Shown here: positions 7,440 to 14,261 of the stretch, piece by piece
Layout: each line of letters opens with the position of its first letter
Position numbering within the stretch: the first letter of the stretch is position 1
Origin: CADCVW01 sp035644935
GTDB taxonomy: Bacteria; Pseudomonadota; Alphaproteobacteria; Sphingomonadales; Sphingomonadaceae
Length of the DNA: 27,531 nt
Reading direction: 5' to 3'
NCBI GenBank assembly: GCA_035644935.1
Contig: DASQNO010000065.1
Span: 1 to 27,531, forward strand
Notes under the pieces: model-generated
The model's database searches: none
What the model was told of the DNA's origin: nothing
What the model saw: the letters and a program-made list of their open reading frames with translations, nothing else
Program-made: the position numbers and the translations under genes

Positions 7440-8230
7440 GTCCGCACATACCGGAAGTACCAAACCTCGTGCCCCTTGGCGCGCGCCTTGCGCTCGTAGC
7501 GCGTTTCCGGCCAGTCCGCGGGCCGCGTCAGGAAGTCCCGCGCCGTGCGCGCCTGCCATTCGAAATCGCGCCGCCCGTTCATGATCATGGTGGCCCAGCG
7601 GCAATAGGTCGGGTCGTCCGTCCCCAACCGGAACTCGCACCCCGGCTTCAGCTTGGCGGCGATCAGGTCCAGCGGCCCTGCGTTGACGAACCGGCGCTTG
7701 GCGTGCCGCGCCTTGGGCCAGGGGTCCGGGTGGAGCAGGTAGACCCGGCTCAGCGACGCATCGGGCAGCCGTTCCAGCACGTCCAGCGCGTCACCCATGT
7801 GCAGGCGGATGTTGCCGATGCCGCGCGCATCGATGTGCTGCAGCGCGCCGACCACGCCGTTAAGGAACGGCTCGCAACCGATGAAGCCGGCCTCCGGATG
7901 CGCTTCGGCCTGGTCGGCCAAATGCTCGCCGCTGCCGAACCCGATCTCCAGCTGGAGCGGGCGGTCCTCACCGAACAGCGTCGCGGCATCCAGCGGCCCC
8001 TCCGGCACCGCCAGTGTCGGCAGCAACTCCTCGACCAGCGCGCCTTGCCCGCCACGCAACTTGTGCCCCTGGCGGCGGCCGTAGAGGCGGCGGATAGTGG
8101 TGGGGTCGTTTCGAGCAAGCCCCTCCCCCTCGGGGGAGGGGTTGGGGTGGGACTGAGCTTCGGAATCCGGCACAAACGTCGACACCGCCCCACCCCCAGC
8201 CCCTCCCCTGAAGGGGAGGGGAGAAATCAT
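7436..8230 (-). CDS. trmB: tRNA (guanine-N7-)-methyltransferase TrmB, with a repeat-encoded N-terminal extension
   Basis: TrmB makes m7G46 in the variable loop of tRNA using S-adenosylmethionine. The catalytic part starts near residue 43 (DPTTIRRLYGRRQGHKLR). It has the SAM-binding motif LEIGFGSGEHLA at about 94-105, LHPDPWPKARHAKRRFV, and a C-terminal GTDDPTYCRWA. Residues about 4-37 are encoded by an inverted pair of GC-rich palindromes (8120-8221) and read as Pro/Gly/Glu-rich filler (PLPFRGGAGGG, then NPSPEGEG). The ATG at 8230 overlaps the metK TGA. The only other usable start is GTG at 8173, in the spacer of the repeat, so at least part of the repeat is translated. The product is 264 residues, longer than typical TrmB for that reason. 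Confidence 0.95.
   Translation of the reverse strand: MISPLPFRGGAGGGAVSTFVPDSEAQSHPNPSPEGEGLARNDPTTIRRLYGRRQGHKLRGGQGALVEELLPTLAVPEGPLDAATLFGEDRPLQLEIGFGSGEHLADQAEAHPEAGFIGCEPFLNGVVGALQHIDARGIGNIRLHMGDALDVLERLPDASLSRVYLLHPDPWPKARHAKRRFVNAGPLDLIAAKLKPGCEFRLGTDDPTYCRWATMIMNGRRDFEWQARTARDFLTRPADWPETRYERKARAKGHEVWYFRYVRT
8120..8221. repeat. Inverted pair of GC-rich palindromes inside the trmB coding region
   Basis: The left unit (8120-8151) is a self-complementary CCCCTCCCCC-TCG-GGGGAGGGG block followed by TTGGGGTGGG. The right unit (about 8186-8221) is the same arrangement in reverse orientation, with a few changes (CCCCACCCCCAG, then CCCCTCCCC-TGA-AGGGGAGGGG). The spacer is 34 bases. The whole element stays in frame with trmB and encodes its N-terminal extension. 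Confidence 0.88.
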
Positions 8231-9390
8231 ACCGCCTGCTTCAACGCGTCCACCAGATCCGTCTTCTCCCAGGTGAACAGATCCCCGTCCGGCCGCCGGC
8301 CGAAATGCCCGTACGCCGCCGTCGGGCGGTAGATGGGCTTGTTCAATCCCAGATGCGTGCGGATGCCCTTGGGGGTCAGGCGCACGAGTTCGGGCAACAC
8401 CTGCTCCAGCCGCGACGCCTCGACGCCCGAACCCGTGTCGTGGAGATCGACGTAGAGCGACAGCGGCTCGGCGATGCCGATCGCGTAGGACAGCTGGATC
8501 GTGCAGCGGCGCGCCAGCCCTGCGGCGACGATGTTCTTGGCGAGGTAGCGCGTGATGTACGCGGCGGACCGGTCGACCTTGGTCGGGTCCTTGCCGGAAA
8601 ACGCGCCGCCGCCGTGCGGGGCCGCGCCGCCGTACGTGTCGACGATGATCTTGCGCCCCGTCAGCCCGGCGTCGCCGTCCGGCCCGCCGATCTCGAAGCG
8701 GCCCGTCGGGTTGACGAAGATATCCTCCGCGCCCGGCATCCAGCCGGGCGGCAGCGTGTCCGCCATGACGCTCGTCGCATATTCGCGCAATTGCGCCTGC
8801 TCGGCGGCCGGGCCGTGCTGCGTCGACACGACCAGCTTCACCGCGCGCGTCGGGCGGCCGTTCTCGTAGGCGAGCGTCACCTGGCTCTTGGCGTCCGGCT
8901 CCAGGAACGGCGCCGTGCCGCGATGGCGGTCGAGCGCCATCTTTTCCAGGATGCGGTGCGAATAATGCAGCGTCGCCGGCATCAGCGACTCGGTCTCGTC
9001 GCAGGCGAAGCCGAACATGATCCCCTGGTCGCCCGCGCCTTCGTCTTTGTTGCCGCTTTCATCGACGCCCATCGCGATCTCCGCCGACTGCGCGTGGAGA
9101 TGGTTGGAAAAGTCGGCGTGCTGCCAGTGGAAGCCGGACTGCTCGTAACCGATGCGCCGCACCGTCTCGCGCACGGCGGCCTCGATCTCCTCCTTGGTCA
9201 CCGGCTCGGCGCAGCGGACCTCGCCGGCGAGCACGATGCGGTTGGTGGTGACCAGCGTCTCGCACGCGACGCGCGCCTGCGGGTCCTTGCCGAGGTAAAG
9301 GTCGACAACCGTGTCGGAAATCTGGTCCGCGACCTTGTCCGGGTGACCTTCGGAAACGGATTCGGACGTGAACAGGTAGTTGTCGCGCAT
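8227..9390 (-). CDS. metK: S-adenosylmethionine synthetase
   Basis: MetK makes S-adenosylmethionine from ATP and methionine in the cytoplasm and so feeds every methyltransferase in the cell, including TrmB and RNA-modifying enzymes nearby. From the ATG at 9390 the product is 387 residues and begins MRDNYLFTSESVSEGHPDK. Clear family motifs are SEGHPDKVADQISD (ATP and metal binding), GAGDQGIMFGFA, and the Gly-rich loop GGGAFSGKDPTKVDRSAAY. An in-frame ATG at 9411 would add MMERPGR, but it directly abuts a 22-bp palindrome and has no ribosome-binding site, so I prefer 9390. The stop overlaps the trmB start by 4 bases. Regulation through the palindrome is likely. Confidence 0.97.
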   Translation of the reverse strand: MRDNYLFTSESVSEGHPDKVADQISDTVVDLYLGKDPQARVACETLVTTNRIVLAGEVRCAEPVTKEEIEAAVRETVRRIGYEQSGFHWQHADFSNHLHAQSAEIAMGVDESGNKDEGAGDQGIMFGFACDETESLMPATLHYSHRILEKMALDRHRGTAPFLEPDAKSQVTLAYENGRPTRAVKLVVSTQHGPAAEQAQLREYATSVMADTLPPGWMPGAEDIFVNPTGRFEIGGPDGDAGLTGRKIIVDTYGGAAPHGGGAFSGKDPTKVDRSAAYITRYLAKNIVAAGLARRCTIQLSYAIGIAEPLSLYVDLHDTGSGVEASRLEQVLPELVRLTPKGIRTHLGLNKPIYRPTAAYGHFGRRPDGDLFTWEKTDLVDALKQAV

Positions 9391-9411
9391 GCGGCCAGGT
9401 CTTTCCATCAT

Positions 9412-9433
9412 GATATAAGGATATGCTTATATC
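9412..9433. promoter_or_regulatory. AT-rich 22-bp palindrome upstream of metK, candidate operator
   Basis: GATATAAG (9412-9419) and CTTATATC (9426-9433) are perfect 8-bp inverted arms with a 6-base spacer GATATG. The site stands out against GC-rich surroundings. It lies 21 bases upstream of the preferred metK start and 16 bases after the lnt stop codon. Proteobacterial methionine-cycle genes are often controlled by the ArsR-family repressor SahR through AT-rich palindromes of this kind. Assigning this site to SahR is inference. Confidence 0.6.
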
Positions 9434-9449
9434 GCTTAGCGGCGCGTCC

Positions 9450-11000
9450 TCACGCTGGCAAATGGCGCCGGCGGGCGAGCCATGCGGCGGCGACGAGCAG
9501 CGCGGCGAAGGCGAAGCTCAGCAGATTACCGAACCGCGCGAACGGCGTGGGCGGCAGCGGCCCCGGGATCAGCGCGTCGATGCGCCCCGCTTTCTGCCAC
9601 GGCAGCGACGCCAGCAGCCGCCCGCGCGCGTCGATCACCGCGCTGATGCCGGTCGGCGTCGAACGGATCACCGGCATGCCTTCCTCGGCCGCGCGCAACT
9701 GCGCCTGCGCCAAATGCTGCGGCGGGCCCCAGCGGCCGAACCAGGCGTCGTTGGACGGATTGAATAGGAAATCGGGGCGGTCGTCGCGGTCGACGACGTG
9801 GCCCGAGAACACGATCTCGTAGCAGATCTGCACGCCCATCCGCCCGTAGCCGGGAACGGGGAGCGTCCGCGGGCCGGGTCCGGGCCAGAAGTCGAGGTCG
9901 CCGGGCACCAGCCGCGACAGGCCGATCGCCGACAATATCGGTCGCGCCGGCAGATATTCGCCGTACGGCACCAGATGCGCCTTGTCGTAACGCGCGGGCA
10001 GCCGCCCGTCGGGCATCACGACATACAGGCTGTTGCGCCCGCCCACCGGCGCACCCGCGGCGTCCCGCTCGATCTTGGTGCCGCCGGTCAGCAGCACGTC
10101 GCGCGGGGCGAGCAGCCTGGCCAGCCGGCGGCGAGGGGCGGGCTCGTCCTCCAAAAAGTCGGGGATCGCGGCCTCGGGCCAGAACACAAGGCGCGGTTCG
10201 TTCGCCGGTTCGCCCGTCAGCCCGATCAGCCGCCGGTAGGTTTCCTGGTCGAACGCCGGGTTGTGCTTGTTCTGCTGCCCGATATTGGGCTGCACGACGC
10301 GCGCCATCCGCGTGCCCGCGGGCGCGGGATCGTCGCGCAGCCACCCAGTGACTGTGGCGGCCGCCAGCACCAGGGCGAGCCACGCGCCCTGCCGCTTGGC
10401 CGCATGTTCACGCGTGAACGCCAGCGCGAACACCGCGCCGCCCAGCACGACGATCGCCGACAATCCGTAGGTGCCGACGAACGGCGACAGCTGCGCCAGC
10501 GGCGTGGTGAGCAGCGACACGCCCACCGGGTTCCACGCGAATCCGGTGAACATCGTGCCGCGCAGCCACTCGGTCACCATCCACGCGGCGGCGAGCAGCA
10601 GGCCCAATTGCAGTTGGCTACGGCGACCTTCGGACGCATTCCATCCGCCCTCGGCGGCTGGAGCCTTTAAGCGCCCTCCGCCATACCGCCACGCCAGGCC
10701 CGCCGCCATCGCCGGATAGACGGCCAGGTACGCCGACAACAGCACCACCGCGACCCAGCCGAGCGAGGCGGGCATCGCCGCCTGGAACGTGAACGCCGTG
10801 GCGATCCAGTTGAGACCCAGCACGAACTGCCCGAACCCGAACGCCCATCCCAGCGCCAGCGCCCGCCGCATCGTCTCCGCGCGGCCGAGCAGCAGCAGCA
10901 GGGCGCAGAAGCCCGCGATCATCAGCGGCCCGATGCTCAGCGGCGCGAAGGCGCAGGCCGAGGCCAGACCGGCGAGAAAGGCGAACAGGATGGGGATCAC
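9450..11000 (-). CDS. lnt: Apolipoprotein N-acyltransferase
   Basis: Lnt adds the third acyl chain to the N-terminal Cys of lipoproteins at the inner membrane. The 516-residue product has about six N-terminal transmembrane helices to roughly residue 220, then a periplasmic nitrilase-fold domain. The catalytic triad can be read as Glu276 (WPEAAIP), Lys340 (YDKAHLVPYGEY) and Cys393 (QICYEI). A final helix lies near 495-510 (AFAALLVAAAWLA). The start is GTG at 11000 with no strong ribosome-binding site. A polar, Gly/Ser/Arg-rich stretch at residues 107-131 sits in a loop between helices and may be a small insertion. The three predicted lipoproteins in this window would be its substrates. In related genomes lnt usually follows corC; here 2.3 kb of accessory DNA separates them. 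Confidence 0.97.
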   Translation of the reverse strand: MIPILFAFLAGLASACAFAPLSIGPLMIAGFCALLLLLGRAETMRRALALGWAFGFGQFVLGLNWIATAFTFQAAMPASLGWVAVVLLSAYLAVYPAMAAGLAWRYGGGRLKAPAAEGGWNASEGRRSQLQLGLLLAAAWMVTEWLRGTMFTGFAWNPVGVSLLTTPLAQLSPFVGTYGLSAIVVLGGAVFALAFTREHAAKRQGAWLALVLAAATVTGWLRDDPAPAGTRMARVVQPNIGQQNKHNPAFDQETYRRLIGLTGEPANEPRLVFWPEAAIPDFLEDEPAPRRRLARLLAPRDVLLTGGTKIERDAAGAPVGGRNSLYVVMPDGRLPARYDKAHLVPYGEYLPARPILSAIGLSRLVPGDLDFWPGPGPRTLPVPGYGRMGVQICYEIVFSGHVVDRDDRPDFLFNPSNDAWFGRWGPPQHLAQAQLRAAEEGMPVIRSTPTGISAVIDARGRLLASLPWQKAGRIDALIPGPLPPTPFARFGNLLSFAFAALLVAAAWLARRRHLPA

Positions 11001-11102
11001 GAAACGCCAATTAGCCCGCGCGGGGAACGGGCGAAAGCAGCAAATCCGTCAGGGCGGACCGGCGGCACGACCGGAAAGGCAAACGAATCGGACATGCAAA
11101 CA

Positions 11103-11118
11103 ACCTAACCAGATAGGT
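11103..11118. promoter_or_regulatory. Operator-like inverted repeat in the lnt leader
   Basis: ACCTA (11103-11107) and TAGGT (11114-11118) flank ACCAGA. The form resembles CTAACC/GGTTAG-type operators of TetR-family efflux regulators, but no TetR or efflux gene is in the window. It could be an orphan site or chance. Confidence 0.3.
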
Positions 11119-11119
11119 G

Positions 11120-11138
11120 CGCTGTAGGACAGCGTTTT
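11120..11138 (+). terminator. Short hairpin followed by TTTT, possible intrinsic terminator
   Basis: CGCTGT and ACAGCG pair around the loop AGG and are followed by TTTT. The polarity fits termination of plus-strand transcription, yet no plus-strand gene precedes it. The stem is only 6 bp, so this is a weak call. On the minus strand it would be a hairpin in the lnt leader. Confidence 0.3.
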
Positions 11139-11195
11139 CTCGTGCCCCCCCCGCGCATGATGATTTCGCTCGGCCATCAGGCCGATGCGGCCGAA

Positions 11196-11310
11196 CGTCA
11201 TCCCGGCGAACGCCGGGACCCAAGATCACGGTCCTCTGGGGGCGCGCGAAAACTTCCGGCCGGACCTGCCGACCCGGCGACCTTGGCTCCCGGCGTGCGC
11301 CGGGATGACG
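11196..11310. repeat. Inverted pair of CCCGGCG...CGCCGGG palindromes
   Basis: The arm at 11196-11224 (CGTCATCCCGGCGAACGCC and GGGACCCAAG) and the arm at 11282-11310 are reverse complements with 2 mismatches over 29 bases and a 57-base spacer. Each arm also folds on itself. This matches a common class of dispersed alphaproteobacterial palindromes. A related single half-site is at 20763-20780. Confidence 0.85.
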
Positions 11311-11350
11311 GGGGTTCAGCTGGCTGCGCTCAGCGCGTAGAGTTCCATCC

Positions 11351-11770
11351 ATGACCCTGCCGCCGTTCCACCTCGCCTTTCCCGTCCACGACCTCGCCGC
11401 CGCGCGCGCCTTCTACGGCGACCTGCTCGGCTGCCCGGAGGGGCGCAGTTCGGACGAATGGATCGACTTCGACCTGCACGGCCACCAGATCGTCGCGCAT
11501 CTCGATCCGGCGGCCAAACCGTCGGCGGTCAGCAACGCGGTCGACGGCGACGACGTCCCCGTTCCGCATTTCGGGCTGGTGCTCGACATGGCGTCCTGGC
11601 GGGCGCTCGCCGACAGGCTGCGCGCGGCGGGAACGCGTTTCGTGATCGAACCCGGCGTGCGCTTCGAAGGCCAGCCGGGCGAACAGGCGACGATGTTCCT
11701 GCTCGATCCGTCGGGCAACGCGATCGAGTTCAAGGCGATGGCGCGGCGCGAGAACCTGTTCGCGCGCTAG
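11351..11770 (+). CDS. VOC-family protein (glyoxalase / extradiol dioxygenase-like)
   Basis: This 139-residue protein has the paired beta-alpha-beta-beta-beta modules of the vicinal oxygen chelate superfamily. Candidate metal ligands are His7 in PFHLAFPV, the His of PVPHFGLVL at the start of the second module, and the Glu of GNAIEFKA near the end. The segment HDLAAARAFYGDLLGCPEG is the classic first helix. Members include dioxygenases, glyoxalases and resistance proteins, and sequence alone does not decide between them. The ATG at 11351 follows the repeat-bearing intergenic region. The stop codon is the first TAG of the palindromic element that separates it from the convergent dehydrogenase gene. 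It has no operon partner. Confidence 0.88.
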   Translation: MTLPPFHLAFPVHDLAAARAFYGDLLGCPEGRSSDEWIDFDLHGHQIVAHLDPAAKPSAVSNAVDGDDVPVPHFGLVLDMASWRALADRLRAAGTRFVIEPGVRFEGQPGEQATMFLLDPSGNAIEFKAMARRENLFAR

Positions 11771-11925
11771 ATCCTCCCCTGGCGTTCGCCAGGGGAGGGG
11801 GACCACGGCGGCGAAGCCGGCGTGGTGGAGGGGCGGCGCGAAGCGCCCGAGTCCACACCATGCCCCTCCACCGTCCCGCTACACGGGACGGTCCCCCTCC
11901 CCGAGCGCGCTCGGGGAGGATCTAG
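11767..11925. repeat. Composite palindromic element between convergent genes, ends supply both stop codons
   Basis: A perfect 13-bp terminal inverted repeat, CTAGATCCTCCCC (11767-11779) and GGGGAGGATCTAG (11913-11925), encloses two head-to-head units. Each unit reads CCTCCCC, a stem-loop, GGGGAGGGGGACC, a second stem-loop, then GGTGGAGGGG. The stem sequences differ between units but remain self-complementary (TGGCGTTCGCCA; GTCCCG...CGGGAC). The TAG in each terminal CTAG is the stop codon of the flanking gene. It probably works as a bidirectional terminator. Confidence 0.9.
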
Positions 11926-13193
11926 TTGAACCCGCTCACCCGCCAGACCTTGTTTCCCACATCGTCCGCGACAAGCAGCGCCCCGTCGCGTGCGAACTGC
12001 ACGCCCACCGGGCGACCCATCGCCTTGTCGCCGTCCAGAAAGCCGGTGAGCACGTCGCGGGGCGGGCCGGACGGCCGGGCGCCCGCGAACGGCACGAAGA
12101 TAACCTTGTAGCCGCTCCTGGGCTTGCGATTCCACGATCCGTGCTGGCCGATATAGGCGCCACCCGGCCCGAACGTCAGCCCCAGCGACGCTGTGTGCGG
12201 GCCGAGCGCGTAGTCCGGCCGGATCGCCTTGGCGACCATGTCCGGCCGCGGCGGCTTGACGCGCGTGTCCACCGTCTGTCCCCAATAGCTCCACGGCCAG
12301 CCGTAGAAGCCGCCGTCGCGCACGCTGGTCATGTAGTCGGGCACCATGTCGCTGCCGATCTCGTCGCGCTCGTTCACCGCGGTCCACAGCGCGCCGCCCG
12401 CCGGATTGAACGCGAGGCCGACGGGATTGCGAAGCCCGCCCGCGAACACCCGGCTGCGGCCCGTCGCCGGGTCGATCTCCAGGATCGCGGCGCGCGCGAC
12501 CTCCTCGTCCATGCCGTGATCGGCGACGTTGGAATTGGATCCGACGCCGACATAGAGCCGCGTGCCGTCGGGGGAGGCGATGAGGCTCTTGGTCCAGTGG
12601 TGGTTGCGGCCCGCGGGCAGCCTGGCGACGAGCCGGGGAGGGGCGTCGATCCGCGTCGCGCCCGCCGCATAGGGAAAGGCGACCAGCGCGTCCGCGTTGG
12701 CGACATAGAGCGTCGACCCCACCAGCGCCATGCCGAACGGCGAGCGCAAGCCGGTGAGGAACGGCGTCTTCACTTCCGCCACGCCATCGCCGTCCGCGTC
12801 GCGCAGCAGCGTGATGCGGTCGGCGGACGGCACCCCGGCGCCGGCCTTGTCCATGACCCTTTTCTGGATCCAGCTCTTGATCCCGCCTTTTTTCTCCTGG
12901 GGCGGGGCGGGCTTGTTGGATTCCGCCACCAGCACGTCGCCGTTGGGCAGCACGTGCAGCCAGCGCGGATGGTCGAGCCCGCCCGCGAACGCATTGACGA
13001 CGTACGGCGCGGCAGCGACGGGCTTTCGTCCCGCGGGCCAGCCCACCGCCTCGGCGATGTTCACCGTCGGGATCAGCGTCTTGACGGGTGCGGTCAGCTT
13101 GGGCGCGGGGCCTTGCCCTTCCTCCACCGAAAGCTTCGCCGACTCCCCGCACGCGGCCAAAGCGAGAAGAGCGAGAAGGGGAGCGCGCTTCAA
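11922..13193 (-). CDS. L-sorbosone dehydrogenase-like PQQ beta-propeller lipoprotein
   Basis: This 423-residue secreted protein is of the sorbosone dehydrogenase / PQQ sugar dehydrogenase type, predicted to oxidise a sugar aldehyde in the periplasm. Start TTG at 13193 has an AAGGA site 6 bases upstream (13200-13204). The resulting N-terminus MKRAPLLALLALAACGES is a lipoprotein signal with lipobox LAAC (Cys15). Family motifs include LDHPRWLHVLPNGDVLVAES, GLRSPFGMAL, GRNHHWTKSL, GGLRNPVGLAF, GGFYGWPWSYWG, and a C-terminal GVQFARDGALLVADDVGNKVWR. It is related to, but clearly distinct from, the dehydrogenase at 4045-5250. Palindromic elements of one family lie on both sides. The genes for cofactor synthesis and the electron acceptor are elsewhere. 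Confidence 0.9.
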   Translation of the reverse strand: MKRAPLLALLALAACGESAKLSVEEGQGPAPKLTAPVKTLIPTVNIAEAVGWPAGRKPVAAAPYVVNAFAGGLDHPRWLHVLPNGDVLVAESNKPAPPQEKKGGIKSWIQKRVMDKAGAGVPSADRITLLRDADGDGVAEVKTPFLTGLRSPFGMALVGSTLYVANADALVAFPYAAGATRIDAPPRLVARLPAGRNHHWTKSLIASPDGTRLYVGVGSNSNVADHGMDEEVARAAILEIDPATGRSRVFAGGLRNPVGLAFNPAGGALWTAVNERDEIGSDMVPDYMTSVRDGGFYGWPWSYWGQTVDTRVKPPRPDMVAKAIRPDYALGPHTASLGLTFGPGGAYIGQHGSWNRKPRSGYKVIFVPFAGARPSGPPRDVLTGFLDGDKAMGRPVGVQFARDGALLVADDVGNKVWRVSGFN

Positions 13194-13212
13194 AGGATTT
13201 CCTTCACCTAAA

Positions 13213-13270
13213 GTCCTCCCCGGCCTTCGCCGGGGAGGGGGACCATCCCGGAACGGGATGGTGGAGGGGT
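13213..13270. repeat. Third unit of the bipartite palindromic element
   Basis: This unit has the same constant frame as in 11767-11925 (GTCCTCCCC...GGGGAGGGGGACC...GGTGGAGGGG) with new stems. CTCCCCGGC pairs with GCCGGGGAG (13216-13237), and ACCATCCCG pairs with CGGGATGGT (13242-13262). It lies between the corC 3' end and the sorbosone dehydrogenase start. Confidence 0.9.
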
Positions 13271-13337
13271 TTTGCAGCGAGCGGTCCAAGCACCGCGAAA
13301 CCGCTCCAACGTTTCAGCGATGGCCGGGCAACACGGT

Positions 13338-14249
13338 TCATTCCCCGCCATCCGCGTCCACCGGCGCATGCAGCCGCAGCCTGGTGACGCGGCGGGCGTC
13401 GGCTTCCGTTACCTCCAGCCGCCAGCCGCTGGGGTGCGCAACGCTATCGCCCACCGCCAGCACGCGCCCGGCGAGCAGGAAGGCGAGGCCGCCCAGCGTG
13501 TCGACGTCTTCCTCGATCACCGCCAACCGCGGATCGATCGTCTCGCCGACATCCTCCAGCTCGGCGCGCGCGTCGGCGTCCCAGATGCCGTCCTCCACCG
13601 CGTGCAGCATGCCCACGTTCTCGTCGTCATGCTCGTCCTCGATATCGCCGACGATCTCCTCGACGACGTCCTCGATCGTCACCAGCCCTTCGGTGCCGCC
13701 GAACTCGTCGACGACGATCGCCAGGTGAATGCGCTGCGCACGCATGCGGGCGAGCAGGTCGAGCACGCCCATCGATTCGGGCACGAACAGCGGCACGCGG
13801 ACCAGCGAGGAGATGTCGTCCGGGTGATCGCCGGCCTGCGCGCGCGCAAACACGTCCTTGACGTGGATCATGCCGGTGATCGTATCCAATTCCCCTTCGT
13901 AGACGGGCAGGCGGCTGTGGCCGGCTTCGGTGAACGCGGTCATAAGTTCTGCGAAGCTCACCGTGTGCGGCACCGCCATGATGTCGCCGCGGGGCACGGA
14001 GATCTCGCCGGCGGTGAGGTCGCCGAAGTGGAGGAGGTTGCGCAGCATCTGCCGCTCGATGGCCGAAAGGTCGCCGCGCACCGGCACTTCGCCTTCATGC
14101 TCGTCGATGGCCTCCTCGATCTGGTCGCGAAGCGTCGGCTCGCTGTCCTCGCCGAAGATCAAGGCGCGCATGCCGCGCCACAGCCGCGACCCCCCGGTGC
14201 TAGATCGGCTGGGCTCCTCGTCGTCGCCGGCTATCGTATCGGTTCTCAT
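13338..14249 (-). CDS. corC: CorC/HlyC-type CBS-domain protein
   Basis: This 303-residue cytoplasmic protein has two CBS domains and a C-terminal CorC_HlyC domain. The family is linked to magnesium and cobalt efflux and to membrane integrity. After a polar leader, the first CBS domain spans about residues 83-135 (VPRGDIMAVPHTVSF, then HSRLPVYEG, then GMIHVKDVF). The second spans about 150-205 (PLFVPESMGVLDLLARM, then IVVDEFGGTEGLVTIEDVVEEIVG, a family hallmark). The transporter-associated domain follows to the end. No transmembrane region is present, as is usual for this short form. The ATG at 14249 is 12 bases after the ybeY stop. It closes the phoH-ybeY-corC run. The molecular function is less certain than the family. 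Confidence 0.93.
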   Translation of the reverse strand: MRTDTIAGDDEEPSRSSTGGSRLWRGMRALIFGEDSEPTLRDQIEEAIDEHEGEVPVRGDLSAIERQMLRNLLHFGDLTAGEISVPRGDIMAVPHTVSFAELMTAFTEAGHSRLPVYEGELDTITGMIHVKDVFARAQAGDHPDDISSLVRVPLFVPESMGVLDLLARMRAQRIHLAIVVDEFGGTEGLVTIEDVVEEIVGDIEDEHDDENVGMLHAVEDGIWDADARAELEDVGETIDPRLAVIEEDVDTLGGLAFLLAGRVLAVGDSVAHPSGWRLEVTEADARRVTRLRLHAPVDADGGE

Positions 14250-14261
14250 GCGCGGGTGCCT

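Larger units (their letters stand above)
11001..11350. other. Intergenic region between divergent lnt and VOC genes
   Basis: No credible gene was found in these 350 bases. From left to right they hold the leader of lnt (minus strand), a 16-bp operator-like palindrome (11103-11118), a short hairpin with a T-run (11120-11138), and an inverted pair of CCCGGCG palindromes (11196-11310). The last 40 bases run into the VOC gene. Open frames here overlap the repeats and have no family resemblance. Confidence 0.7.

Noticed and set aside
8120..8221. CRISPR-like array because of repeated blocks
   Set aside because: There are only two inverted units with one spacer and no direct repeats; no cas gene is nearby.
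8305..9822. Plus-strand frame of 505 codons antisense to metK
   Set aside because: metK is unmistakable on the minus strand. Long antisense frames are expected at this GC content.
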